From Roseimicrobium gellanilyticum (GTDB lineage: Bacteria; Verrucomicrobiota; Verrucomicrobiia; Verrucomicrobiales; Verrucomicrobiaceae), in contig NZ_QNRR01000005.1 of NCBI RefSeq assembly GCF_003315205.1, positions 124,001-188,000 on the forward strand: a stretch of DNA of 64,000 nt, read 5' to 3'. Shown piece by piece: positions 8,415 to 17,006 of this stretch. Every line of letters starts with the position of its first letter. Within the stretch, counting starts at the first letter, position 1. Both the position numbers and the translations under genes were made by a program. The notes beneath the pieces were generated by a model, which worked only from the letters and a program-made list of their open reading frames with translations, did not search any database and had not been told where the DNA came from.

Positions 8415-10320
8415 AAGCTCCTTGTGCCGCCGCCTTGATCCCTTCCAGCTCTTCCCAGCGGGCATAGAGCCGTGCGACTTCGGCTTTCGCCGTTTCCAGT
8501 TCCGCGATCATCGCAGGGGCTTCGGCGGAGCGGGTGATGTAGAAGCTGGGATCGTTCAGCGTCGTGTCGAGCGTCTGCACCTTCTCCTCGGCGGCGAGGA
8601 TGGCTTCTTCGATGCCTTCGAGTTCACGCGTTTCCTTGAAGCTCAGTTTGCGAGGCTTCGTTGAAGTCTTCGATGCAGCAGCAGCGTTCGCAGCGGGCTG
8701 CTTGTCCACCTTCGCGGCCTGGATGTAGGCCTTGTCGCGCTGTTCACGTTCGCGACGCTTCTCCAGGTAGTAGCTGTAGTTGCCAACCTGTACGTGCACG
8801 CCGGCGTCTTCGAAGGCGATGATTTGATCGCACACACGATCGAGGAAGTAGCGATCGTGACTCACCACGATGCTGGTGCCATCGAAGTCGCTCAGGGCTT
8901 CTTCAAGGATGCGCAGGCTTTGCAGGTCCAAGTCGTTGGTGGGCTCGTCCAGCACGATGATGTTGCCGCCGCGCTTCAACACCTTGGCGAGCATCAATCG
9001 TGCTCGCTCGCCGCCGGAGAGGAGCTCCACTTTCTCATTGATGCGGTCATCGTTGAAGAGGAAACGGCGCAGGTAGCCGCGCGCGCCGAGCTTCTGCGTT
9101 CCGAAGAAGACAATCTCATCGTGGTCCACCACCTCTGCGAGCACGGTGCCGTTGCCATTGAGCTGCATGCGCGCCTGGTCGATGTAGTTGAACGCGGCCT
9201 TCTTGCCAATGGCCACGGTGCCTTCATCGGGCTGGCGTGTGCCCATGCAGAGACGCAGCAAAGTGGTCTTGCCCGCTCCATTGCGACCGACGATGCCGGT
9301 GCATTGTCCGGGCTTCAGTGAAGCGGTGAGGTTGCGGAACAGCCAGCGCTCCTGGCCCATCTCATCCACGACCATCGCGCCTGCGCCATCCAGTTCCACA
9401 GCCACGTTGCCGATTTCTGCCGGAGGTGGCAGGAGGAGGTCCATCTCGCGCTCCTCAGGTGGGGCTTGCAGGCCTTCGATCTGATAGAACATGTCGAGCC
9501 GGTGGCGCGATTTCGTGCCGCGGGCCTTCACGCCAGCGCGGACCCATTCCAGCTCAGTACGCAGAAAACGCTGACGGCGGCGTTCTGTTTGCTCCGCGAT
9601 GGCCTGGCGTGCGGCCTTGGACTCGAGATAGGCGGTGTAGTTTCCTTCGTGGGAGAAGCATTTCCCATCTGCGAGCTCGAGGATGCGTGTGGCGATGACA
9701 TCCAGGAAATAGCGATCGTGCGTGACGAAGATCACCGCGCCGGGAAAGCTGCGCAGGTAATCTTCCAGCCAGCGGATGGATTCGGAGTCGAGGTGGTTCG
9801 TCGGCTCATCCAGCAGCAGCAGATCCGGCTGTGAGACGAGAGCACGGCTCAGGGCCACGCGACGCTTCTCCCCCCCGGAGAGTGGACCCACCGGGGCATC
9901 CAGCGGAGGTGCAGAGAGTGCCGTGACGATGGACTTGATGCGTGAATCAAGATTCCAGCCATCGGCCGCCTCGATGTGATGCAGCAGGTCCGCATGCTCG
10001 GCTTCGCTGCCTTCGCCCGCCTCATACCGCGCGATCATGTCGATGAGGTCAGCGGCTCCGTTGCGGATGTTCTCCAGCACCGTCAGACTCCCATCCAATT
10101 CAAACTCCTGCGGCAGGTAGCCGATGCGCAGTCCGCGACGAATGGAAAGGTCGCCCGTATCCGCGCGCTCCGTGCCGGCGAGGATCTTCAGCAGGCTGGT
10201 CTTGCCGGTGCCGTTGCGCCCTACGAGGCCCACCTTTTCGCCTTCGTTCACTGCCAGCGTGATCCCGTCCAGCAGTCGGTGATTGCCATAGCTGAGGGTG
10301 AGTTCGTTGGCGGAGAGCAT
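8413..10320 (-). CDS. ABC-F family ATPase (Uup-like)
   Basis: The product has 635 residues with two ABC domains and no membrane segment. Domain 1 has Walker A GRNGTGKT at 34-41 and signature LSGGEKRR. Domain 2 has Walker A GRNGAGKT and signature LSGGERARL. Both have Walker B followed by DEPTNHLD or DEPTNDLD, the ABC-F hallmark. A linker lies between the domains, and a C-terminal coiled coil (about 560-635, rich in Glu, Ala and Lys) resembles Uup. ABC-F proteins act on the ribosome; Uup-like members also affect transposon excision. The start at 10320 was chosen because the ABC domain begins immediately. A long in-frame extension to 10839 would run antisense through the Amj gene. Confidence 0.9.
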   Translation of the reverse strand: MLSANELTLSYGNHRLLDGITLAVNEGEKVGLVGRNGTGKTSLLKILAGTERADTGDLSIRRGLRIGYLPQEFELDGSLTVLENIRNGAADLIDMIARYEAGEGSEAEHADLLHHIEAADGWNLDSRIKSIVTALSAPPLDAPVGPLSGGEKRRVALSRALVSQPDLLLLDEPTNHLDSESIRWLEDYLRSFPGAVIFVTHDRYFLDVIATRILELADGKCFSHEGNYTAYLESKAARQAIAEQTERRRQRFLRTELEWVRAGVKARGTKSRHRLDMFYQIEGLQAPPEEREMDLLLPPPAEIGNVAVELDGAGAMVVDEMGQERWLFRNLTASLKPGQCTGIVGRNGAGKTTLLRLCMGTRQPDEGTVAIGKKAAFNYIDQARMQLNGNGTVLAEVVDHDEIVFFGTQKLGARGYLRRFLFNDDRINEKVELLSGGERARLMLAKVLKRGGNIIVLDEPTNDLDLQSLRILEEALSDFDGTSIVVSHDRYFLDRVCDQIIAFEDAGVHVQVGNYSYYLEKRREREQRDKAYIQAAKVDKQPAANAAAASKTSTKPRKLSFKETRELEGIEEAILAAEEKVQTLDTTLNDPSFYITRSAEAPAMIAELETAKAEVARLYARWEELEGIKAAAQGA

Positions 10321-10461
10321 GCAGAAGGGGTTCTGGGGGGGGATTGGCGGGTGAAGGCTGTAGGCCAGTCTGGAAGGTGGGGCAAGTGGGGAGGGGTTCC
10401 AACTTGATTGCCGGAAATCGCATGTCAGCGCGCACGAGGTGCGGTAGAGTGCGCCTGTCGC

Positions 10462-11262
10462 ATGGATACCAACCTGCTCGTGATCTGCGGTCTGACGTTT
10501 GTCATCCACCTCATCGGGACCCTGGCTTATGCCGCCCGTATTGCGGGAATCCGGACGGGGCACATCGCCACAGCGTTGACGCTCTTCAATGTGCTGGTGC
10601 TGATCTCGCGGACCTCGAATTCCTTTCAGGCACCCTTCCTTGCGAAGCGCATCGAAGTTTCCCTCGCGGAATCCATGGCTCCGTTGTTTGCAGACTTTCA
10701 GTGGATTCTCGGCGCTGCCGCGTTGGCGACCGCTGTGGGCGCGATTCTGGTACCCACGGCGCAACGCGCTCTCTCGCGTGCGGTCGCGTTGTTGCAGGTG
10801 CATCGTTCGATGTTCCGGCTGGTGTGCCACGGCATGCATCCGCGCCGGTTGCTGCTCATGCGGCGCTATCTCACTCTGCCTTCACGTGGAAATCTCCGGG
10901 CCATGCAGACGCGTGGCGGGCTCTCGTGGAATTTTATCGTGCTCAACGTGGTGGCGGTCGCACTTTGGACGGTGGGTGTTTTCGCTGCCCTGTATGCCGG
11001 TGCCTTGGAGCCCCAGTTCCGGGTGACCTGCAGCAACCTCTCCGCCATCATCAATGGCCTCGCGACCATCATCATGTTCCTGGTACTCGATCCACAGCTC
11101 TCGCTGATGACTGATGATGCCGCGCGGCAGCGGGTGGGGCAGGGGCAGTTCCGGGCGGCGGTCACGTCATTGGTGGGCGCGCGTCTTGCTGGGGTGCTTC
11201 TCGCGCAGTTGCTCCTGGTGCCAGCGGCCATGTTGATTGCGCAGGTGGCGCGGTGGATTTGA
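10462..11262 (+). CDS. amj: Lipid II flippase, Amj family
   Basis: The product has 266 residues with about six membrane helices. The N-terminus (VIHLIGTLAYAARIAGIRTG, followed by a segment containing LISRTSNSFQAPFLAKRIE) matches the Amj/YdaH family, the alternative MurJ that flips lipid II for peptidoglycan synthesis in Bacillus subtilis. The start at 10462 follows the divergent ABC-F gene by 141 bases. It is followed 24 bases later by a small membrane protein, probably in the same transcript. Whether it replaces or complements MurJ in this organism cannot be judged from this window. Confidence 0.82.
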   Translation: MDTNLLVICGLTFVIHLIGTLAYAARIAGIRTGHIATALTLFNVLVLISRTSNSFQAPFLAKRIEVSLAESMAPLFADFQWILGAAALATAVGAILVPTAQRALSRAVALLQVHRSMFRLVCHGMHPRRLLLMRRYLTLPSRGNLRAMQTRGGLSWNFIVLNVVAVALWTVGVFAALYAGALEPQFRVTCSNLSAIINGLATIIMFLVLDPQLSLMTDDAARQRVGQGQFRAAVTSLVGARLAGVLLAQLLLVPAAMLIAQVARWI

Positions 11263-11286
11263 CTGGATGCTTCATTCTCTGAACTC

Positions 11287-11577
11287 ATGATTCCGCAATT
11301 TTTCCATTCATGGACGGCGCCGCTCTTTGTCACCGGATTGGTGGTGGGTGTTGTCGGCTGGGTATGGTTTCTCTTTGCGAGTTATCGGGCAGATGCCCAC
11401 ATGGCGCGCTGGTCGCGATTTCTTCCGATGCTCGCCATTCGATTGGCTCTGGAACATCGGGAGACCTGCTTGAAGCCATTCATCCTGCTGCATCTAGGCG
11501 GCTTGCTTTGCCTGCCGCAGGTGTTGCGCATGGTGTCAGCGATGTCGGTGGTCGAACAACGCGTGTTCGGTTACTGA
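11287..11577 (+). CDS. Small membrane protein of unknown function
   Basis: The product has 96 residues. One clear membrane helix lies at about 13-31 (LFVTGLVVGVVGWVWFLFA) and a second, less certain, at about 64-82. A basic, amphipathic stretch lies between them. There is no recognisable motif. It follows the amj gene by 24 bases and precedes a shared bidirectional terminator, so it is probably the last gene of an amj transcript. Confidence 0.55.
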   Translation: MIPQFFHSWTAPLFVTGLVVGVVGWVWFLFASYRADAHMARWSRFLPMLAIRLALEHRETCLKPFILLHLGGLLCLPQVLRMVSAMSVVEQRVFGY

Positions 11578-11608
11578 CACCTCTGGCAGACCCATTTCAC
11601 GCAACGAA

Positions 11609-11631
11609 AAAGGGGGCACGAAGCCCCCTTT
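11609..11631. terminator. Bidirectional intrinsic terminator
   Basis: A perfect 9-bp stem (AAAGGGGGC at 11609-11617 with GCCCCCTTT at 11623-11631) has A residues before and T residues after. It lies between the convergent genes ending at 11577 and 11663 and can serve both. Confidence 0.85.
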
Positions 11632-11662
11632 CCTTGAATGATGGAAGGTGTACCCTGTTTGC

Positions 11663-12217
11663 TTAGCGGTTGGTGAATTCTCCGCGCGCCGGGTTGAACG
11701 AGCATTTGAAGCCATCAATCTCCACCTTGCGACCATTCAGCGATCCTGAGCCGCTCAGGGTCAGGTGAGCCCACTGGCCATCCTTGGACCAGCCGGCGCA
11801 GTCGAGGTAGCGGGAATTCTTCAGCACGGTGCTGCTGATCTCCTTGCCAGTTTCCACTTGGAGGGCGAGGCGTTGGGTGGCGAGGTCGAAGTCATACGCG
11901 GTGACCTTCGAGTACTTCACGCCCGAGTTGCGCTTGTACAATGAGACGCGGGTGCCGATGCTGGAGCCATCTGTCACGAAGACGTACTTTTCATCTGGCG
12001 AGAAGGTGAGCTTCAGTGCGGTGGGCGCGGAAACGTCGCAGAGCTTGGAGGAGGAACCTTCCTGATTGGTGAAGTAGAGGCCGTTGGTGGCGGGGTCCAC
12101 GCTCCAGGTGATGTACTTGGAGGGGGAGCGACCCCACACCTGGGATTCACGTGCGGGTGCGAGGGGGGCGAGGGCGACAAGGGCCGCGACGGCGGAGAGG
12201 ACGAGGGATGCTTTCAT
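11663..12217 (-). CDS. Secreted protein of unknown function
   Basis: The product has 184 residues. A signal peptide (MKASLVLSAVAALVALAPLAPA) precedes a beta-rich mature domain. The segment LKLTFSPDEKYVFVTDGSS resembles one blade of a PD40/WD40-like propeller, and the overall size would allow only a small beta fold. The start at 12217 was chosen because the signal peptide begins there. It is convergent with the amj transcript. I do not recognise the family. Confidence 0.65.
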   Translation of the reverse strand: MKASLVLSAVAALVALAPLAPARESQVWGRSPSKYITWSVDPATNGLYFTNQEGSSSKLCDVSAPTALKLTFSPDEKYVFVTDGSSIGTRVSLYKRNSGVKYSKVTAYDFDLATQRLALQVETGKEISSTVLKNSRYLDCAGWSKDGQWAHLTLSGSGSLNGRKVEIDGFKCSFNPARGEFTNR

Positions 12218-12310
12218 GGAATGGGACTTCGTAGTGGAATGGCAAAAAATCCGGGAGTGTGACAGGCGAGTCACGACTTTTACCTATTTCAAGGCATTGT
12301 TGTGTCAGAC

Positions 12311-12913
12311 CTAGCGCTCATACCGAAAGTCTTCGTAGCTGTCGCGCTTAAGGGTGTGATCCAAGAAGGGCACGCCTATCTTTGCAGCAATGAGTGCGCC
12401 AAGCTCCTGTGCACGCTCGCGAGTGTCGGGCTGAGCGGCGAGGAATTCGTTCGTACCTTTTCCCTTCAAAGTGACATCGAGCCGGTACTTCTCGACGGTG
12501 GAGTTGCTTCTATTCTGGCTCACTTCGTGAGTGCCCCGCACCGCAGACACTTCAGAAATCTCATGCCGCTTCGTCTTCCGCCACGCCACGTAGTCGCGCA
12601 TCTCAGAGATGTAGCCTTCCGCAGGATGCACCTCCACCACACTCCGGGCGAAGAGCATCCAGAGTCCGGGAAGCACAAAGGCGGCGGTCATCACCACCAG
12701 GAGGATGAGGCCAAAGATGTAGGTGAACATGTAGCCGAAGTCCGCATGGAGTACGGCCCGCGCCATTTCACCCAGGGCCAGCAGCAGCCACCACCCAAAC
12801 TTCGCGCCTACCAACAGGAGAATCCCGGCACACACCCAGATCACCGGGCCACCGTTGGCGCGGTCCTGAATGCGAAGCGTGTCCTGCTGGGTGACCTGCC
12901 ACGTGAGTGCCAT
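12311..12913 (-). CDS. Membrane protein of unknown function
   Basis: The product has 200 residues. A short cytoplasmic N-terminus precedes two membrane helices (about 23-50 and 62-88). The soluble C-terminal half of about 110 residues is rich in charged residues (WRKTKRHEISEVSAV and TLKGKGTNEFLA). This pattern resembles PH-like or YcxB-type membrane proteins, where a beta domain follows two helices; the resemblance is weak. It starts 7 bases downstream of the M28 peptidase gene and is probably co-transcribed with it. Confidence 0.6.
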   Translation of the reverse strand: MALTWQVTQQDTLRIQDRANGGPVIWVCAGILLLVGAKFGWWLLLALGEMARAVLHADFGYMFTYIFGLILLVVMTAAFVLPGLWMLFARSVVEVHPAEGYISEMRDYVAWRKTKRHEISEVSAVRGTHEVSQNRSNSTVEKYRLDVTLKGKGTNEFLAAQPDTRERAQELGALIAAKIGVPFLDHTLKRDSYEDFRYER

Positions 12914-12920
12914 GCGGCGC

Positions 12921-15900
12921 TCAGTCTCGCGAGCCCGGAACGATTTTCAACTCCACGGGCTTGCCCTCCCGCTGGACGATGATGGTGGTCTCCTTGCCGA
13001 TCTTCATCTCACCCATGACGTAGGTGTAGTCATAGATGTTCTGGATATCCTTGTCCCCGAGCTTGGTGATGATGTCGCCCGCCTTCACGCCTGCCTTCGC
13101 AGCCGGGCCCACGGGAGACACGCCGCTGAGCTTCACGCCCTTGATGTCACCCTGCGCGTAGTCGGGGATGGTGCCAAGGTAGACACGCAATCCCGTGCGT
13201 GTGCCCTGATTCTTCGGCGCTTCCATGGCGATGTAGTCCGGCGCATCAAAGGTGGTGGACAGTGAACGCGTGACGAGCCCCATGAACTTCGCCACCTGCG
13301 CGGCCTTCTCGTAGTTGATCTTGTCTGCTGTATCGGAGGGCATGTGGTAGTCCTCATGTGCGCCGGTGAAGGCATTCAACGTGGGGATGCCGCGTGTGTA
13401 GAAGGTGGTGGAGTCCGTGGCGAGATGCGCGTCATTCTGTGTGGTGATGGGAATGCCCAGCGGCGCATTGCGCTGCTCGATCTCACGCGGCCACCAGGAG
13501 CTGCTGCCCACGCCCTGCAGGACGAGGTTTTTGTTGAAGCGGCCGATCATGTCCATGTTCAGCACGGCGGCGAGCATGCCGGTGAGTTTGGCGTTGGGAT
13601 CGCCTTTGATCATCTTCGCCAGGCTCTCGCAGAAGTGGGTGGAGCCCAGCAGGCCGAGCTCTTCCCCGGACCATGCGGCGAAGAGGATGTCGCGCTTTTG
13701 GTCTAGCTTGCCCTGCTTCTTCATGTCCACCAGCCACTGGGCAATTTCCAGCACACCGGCGCTTCCTGAGGCGTTGTCATCCGCGCCATGGTGAATCTTG
13801 TGCACGTCGCCGCCTTTCGCGCGCGAGCTGGAGCCGCCATTGGTGCCGAGGTGATCGATGTGCGCACCGATGATGATGGGCGCGGTGTGGAAGTCGGGCT
13901 CCGTGCCCTTGCAGAGGACGGCCAGCACGTTGCGGCCCTTCTTCTTTTCCTGGGCGATGGCGATGTGTGCGGACAGCTTCAGCTTGCCGAGGGGAATGCC
14001 CTGGATGGGATCGCCTTTGTCCAGATCGGACTGGAGCTGGACCAGTGTCTTTCCGATTTCCGCAGCGGCGAGAATTCGATCCGCTGTCGCATCGGTAACG
14101 CTCACTGCCGCAATGCCGGAGGAGGCGAGTGAGGCATCGAAGGTGAGTGGCACAAGCTGCTCCACGACTTTGCTGTTGGGGCCGCTGGCAACAATGATGC
14201 CGCGCGCGCCTTTCTGTCGTGCTGTGAGGGCCTTGTGCCGCAGGCTGGTGAAGCGGAGCAGTTCGTTGCGACGATCCTGGGAAAGATTCTCCGGCAGGTA
14301 GCGCAGCACAAGCACCCACTTGTCTTTTACGTCGAGATGGAAGTAGCTGCTGTACGGCTCGAGTTTCTTGCCGTTGCTGTCCGTCCAGTTGTCCGGCGTT
14401 TCGATGCCATAGCCCGCGAAGACGATCTCCGAGGCGGCGATATCGCCCGTCTGGGAGAAGGATAGGGGGCGCCAGTCCTGATCGCTCGTCAGATGCATCT
14501 TCTGCGAGGCACTGGTGAGTTCCATCTTGTTTCCCTCACCAAGGGCCACGCCGGCGGTGAATTCGAAATTTGAGTAGTAGGTGTTGTCATCACCGAAGGG
14601 AACCAGGCCGAGTTGTTGGAAGACGCTGGCCATGTACTCGGTGGCGAGTTTTTCGCCGGGTGTGCCCGTGAGGCGGCCCTGCAGTGCATCACTCGCGAGG
14701 TAGGTGATGTGCTGTTTCATGTCCGCGGGTGTGATCTCTGCACTGGTGGTGGAGAGATCCGGTGCGCCCGGGGGTGGCTCCACAGTGCCGGGTTTGGGTG
14801 CCGTGCCTTTCTCAGCGACGGCGCCCGTGCTGGGCTTGTCCAGTCCCAGGGTCTTGCGTGCCGCGGCATCATTCCAGTCGGCGATGAAGATTTGCGAGTT
14901 GCTGTTCGCCGTGCGGCCGCTGGTCCAGCTCAGCTTCTTGCCATCGGGAGAGAAGACCGGCAGTCCATCGAAGCCATCCGTCCCGGTGATGCGCACCGGG
15001 TCGTGTTTGCCCAGCGCGTCCACGATGTAGAGCTCGAAGTTGGCGAAGCCGTTCACGTTGTTTGTGAAGATCAGGTAGTCACCACTGGGGTGGAAATACG
15101 GTGCCCAGGACATGGCGCCCACCTTGGTGATCTGGCGCTGGTCGGAGCCATCTGTCTTCATGGTGTGGATCTCGGCAGTCATGCCTTTCTCATCAAAGCG
15201 CCGCCAGCAGATGCGCGAGCCATCCGCGCTGAAGAAGGGGCCGCCATCATAGCCGGGTACATCCGTGAGGCGGCGCGCGTTCGTGCCGTCCGCATTCATC
15301 ACGTAGATGTCCATGAAGTACTGCTTGTCGATCTTCAGGCGCTCTGCGTCGGAGGCGCTGAGCTGGCCTTCATAGGCGGCGCGATTGCTGGCGAAGACGA
15401 TCTGGCGTCCATCCGGGGAGACGGCACCCTCCGCATCGTAGCCGACGGAGCTGGTGAGCTGCGTGAGCTTGTTGTCGGACAGTGAATAGGAGAAGAGGTC
15501 AAAGTGCTCGTCGTAGTCCCACGAGTACTTCCGCACGCGATTGCTCTGGCGTTCCTTGAACTCGGCGTCCTGCTTGGCCTTTGCTTCCGGGTCGAGGTGG
15601 GTGGAGGCGAAGAGGATGCGATTGTCATCCGGGTAGATCCAGGCGCAGGTGGTCTTTCCAAAGCCGGGGGAAACGCGGCGCTGGTCGCCGGTTTCCAGAT
15701 CCATCAGGTAGATTTGGTAGAAGGGGTTGTCCGCCTCACGCTCACTCTGGAAGATCATCTTCTTCCCGTCCGCGCTGAAGTAGCCCTCCCCGGCGCGTTT
15801 GCCTTCAAAGGTGAGCTGGCGGATGCCGGTCAAAAAAGCTGCCTCGTCCGCCCGGGAAGGGGAGGGCGTGAGGAGGGTGGCGGCAGCGGCGAAAAGAGTG

Positions 15901-15926
15901 GAGGCGAGGAGGTGCGGGGCTTTCAT
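12921..15926 (-). CDS. Secreted M28 peptidase with PD40 propeller and PDZ domain
   Basis: The product has 1001 residues. It has a signal peptide (about 1-27), then a PD40/TolB-like beta-propeller (about 35-330) with repeated blades such as FSADGKKMIF, VSPDGRQIVF and FSPDGKKLSW. An M28 zinc peptidase domain (about 395-900) has an inserted PA-like segment. Visible co-catalytic motifs are GAHIDHLG, HHGADDNASGS, WSGEELGLLGS, NMDMIGR and EDYHMPSD, which supply the two-zinc ligands and the general-base Glu. A C-terminal PDZ domain (about 915-1000) contains GPAAKAGVKAGDIITKLGD. It probably acts in the periplasm or outside the cell on peptides. The start at 15926 fits the signal peptide; a longer open frame to 16760 is antisense to secG. 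Confidence 0.9.
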   Translation of the reverse strand: MKAPHLLASTLFAAAATLLTPSPSRADEAAFLTGIRQLTFEGKRAGEGYFSADGKKMIFQSEREADNPFYQIYLMDLETGDQRRVSPGFGKTTCAWIYPDDNRILFASTHLDPEAKAKQDAEFKERQSNRVRKYSWDYDEHFDLFSYSLSDNKLTQLTSSVGYDAEGAVSPDGRQIVFASNRAAYEGQLSASDAERLKIDKQYFMDIYVMNADGTNARRLTDVPGYDGGPFFSADGSRICWRRFDEKGMTAEIHTMKTDGSDQRQITKVGAMSWAPYFHPSGDYLIFTNNVNGFANFELYIVDALGKHDPVRITGTDGFDGLPVFSPDGKKLSWTSGRTANSNSQIFIADWNDAAARKTLGLDKPSTGAVAEKGTAPKPGTVEPPPGAPDLSTTSAEITPADMKQHITYLASDALQGRLTGTPGEKLATEYMASVFQQLGLVPFGDDNTYYSNFEFTAGVALGEGNKMELTSASQKMHLTSDQDWRPLSFSQTGDIAASEIVFAGYGIETPDNWTDSNGKKLEPYSSYFHLDVKDKWVLVLRYLPENLSQDRRNELLRFTSLRHKALTARQKGARGIIVASGPNSKVVEQLVPLTFDASLASSGIAAVSVTDATADRILAAAEIGKTLVQLQSDLDKGDPIQGIPLGKLKLSAHIAIAQEKKKGRNVLAVLCKGTEPDFHTAPIIIGAHIDHLGTNGGSSSRAKGGDVHKIHHGADDNASGSAGVLEIAQWLVDMKKQGKLDQKRDILFAAWSGEELGLLGSTHFCESLAKMIKGDPNAKLTGMLAAVLNMDMIGRFNKNLVLQGVGSSSWWPREIEQRNAPLGIPITTQNDAHLATDSTTFYTRGIPTLNAFTGAHEDYHMPSDTADKINYEKAAQVAKFMGLVTRSLSTTFDAPDYIAMEAPKNQGTRTGLRVYLGTIPDYAQGDIKGVKLSGVSPVGPAAKAGVKAGDIITKLGDKDIQNIYDYTYVMGEMKIGKETTIIVQREGKPVELKIVPGSRD

Positions 15927-16094
15927 CTCTTGCGGTTCAGGTTGAATACGGAGCGAGATCTGCGGCTGCAACGGGAAAAAGCTGGCCGGGCAGCACTCCG
16001 CAAGCATGGGCCAATAGGGTGGCGTGGCAGGAGCTCCGCCGGGGACGCGGTTTCCCTTGCCAAGAGGGCGCACGGTGCCATACTGCGACCCCTT

Positions 16095-16742
16095 ATGTCC
16101 ATTCTTATCGGTTTCCTCATGGTGCTGACGGCGATCGTCTGTCTGCTCCTCGTCCTCATCGTCCTGATGCAGCGCCCGCGTCAGGAGGGTCTTGGTGCGA
16201 CTTTCGGCGCTGGCATGATGGACTCTCTGGCCGGTGCGCAAGCGACCAATGTGCTGCAGAAGGGCACGGCGTGGCTTGGCGGTTTGATGTTCTTGCTGAC
16301 CTTCGTCCTGGCGGCGCTTCTGGCGCACAACGCTCCGAAGCCCAAGGCTTCCCTGGCGGGTGAAGGCAGCGCTCCCGCTCCCGTGGTGGCTCCTGCCGCG
16401 CCTGAGACCCCGGCACCCGTTCCGGGCGCTCCTGCAGTCCCTGCCCCTGCGGAAAACAAGCCTGCTACGGCTCCCGCGCCTGCGGCTCCTGCTCCTGAAA
16501 CCAAGCCGACCGAGCCCGTGAAGCCCGCCGACGCTGTTCCTGCTGCTCCAGCCAGCACTCCTACCCCGGCTCCGACGCCTGCGCCCGCACCTTCCGCTGC
16601 CCCGGCCAGCACCCCTGCGCCTGCTCCTACAGCCCCTGCGCCTGCTCCCGAGAACAAGCCCGCAAGCGAGCTTCCGGTGGCTCCCGCACCCGTGCCCAGC
16701 ACGCCTCCGGCACCTCCCGCTCCTGCCCCTTCGGGTAACTAA
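16095..16742 (+). CDS. secG: SecG translocase subunit with a long Pro/Ala tail
   Basis: The product has 215 residues. The first 80 residues are a standard SecG, with helix 1 at about 2-22, the cytoplasmic loop VLMQRPRQEGLGATFGAG, and helix 2 at about 55-77. SecG is a non-essential SecYEG subunit that aids export. Residues 80-215 form a Pro/Ala tail with scattered Glu, Lys and Thr (PAPAPTPAP-like repeats), roughly doubling the usual length of 75-110. It lies divergently from the M28 gene with 168 bases between them, and a strong terminator follows. Confidence 0.88.
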   Translation: MSILIGFLMVLTAIVCLLLVLIVLMQRPRQEGLGATFGAGMMDSLAGAQATNVLQKGTAWLGGLMFLLTFVLAALLAHNAPKPKASLAGEGSAPAPVVAPAAPETPAPVPGAPAVPAPAENKPATAPAPAAPAPETKPTEPVKPADAVPAAPASTPTPAPTPAPAPSAAPASTPAPAPTAPAPAPENKPASELPVAPAPVPSTPPAPPAPAPSGN

Positions 16743-16775
16743 GGGTAGCGAGAGCGACACGAGCGCCTCATTTTC

Positions 16776-16810
16776 AACCGTCCGCAGCTGAGTGCTCCGG
16801 ACGGTTTTTT
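16776..16810 (+). terminator. Intrinsic terminator of secG
   Basis: A 9-bp stem (AACCGTCCG at 16776-16784 with CGGACGGTT at 16798-16806) has a 13-base loop, with a T run to 16810. It lies 34 bases after the secG stop. Confidence 0.88.
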
Positions 16811-16828
16811 GTTTTCAGACGAGTCCTT

Positions 16829-16908
16829 AAAGTAGCTTCGGCTTCAGCCGAACTCGGGATGGCCCAGCGAGTGGTAACGTCCACTTCGGCTGAAGCCGAA
16901 GCTACTTT
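16829..16908. repeat. Short inverted repeat with hairpin arms
   Basis: Two perfect 24-base inverted arms (16829-16852 and 16885-16908) flank a 32-base spacer. Each arm contains its own hairpin (TTCGGCT and AGCCGAA, two-base loop). It sits between secG and fabI. Confidence 0.75.
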
Positions 16909-17006
16909 GGGAGTGCTCTTTGCCGCTTCCGAGAATCGGTCTGGGCATTCTGCATTTCTGACCTGAAGTTGATCTTTGGCGGAACTCAGCCTATGCAAGC
17001 CGTCCC

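Noticed and set aside
10321-10839. 173-residue N-terminal extension of the ABC-F protein
   Set aside because: It runs antisense through the Amj gene and lacks any domain; ABC-F proteins start at the first ATPase domain.
15927-16760. In-frame N-terminal extension of the M28 peptidase by 278 residues
   Set aside because: It is Arg/Gly/Ser-rich, antisense to secG, and would place the signal peptide inside the protein.
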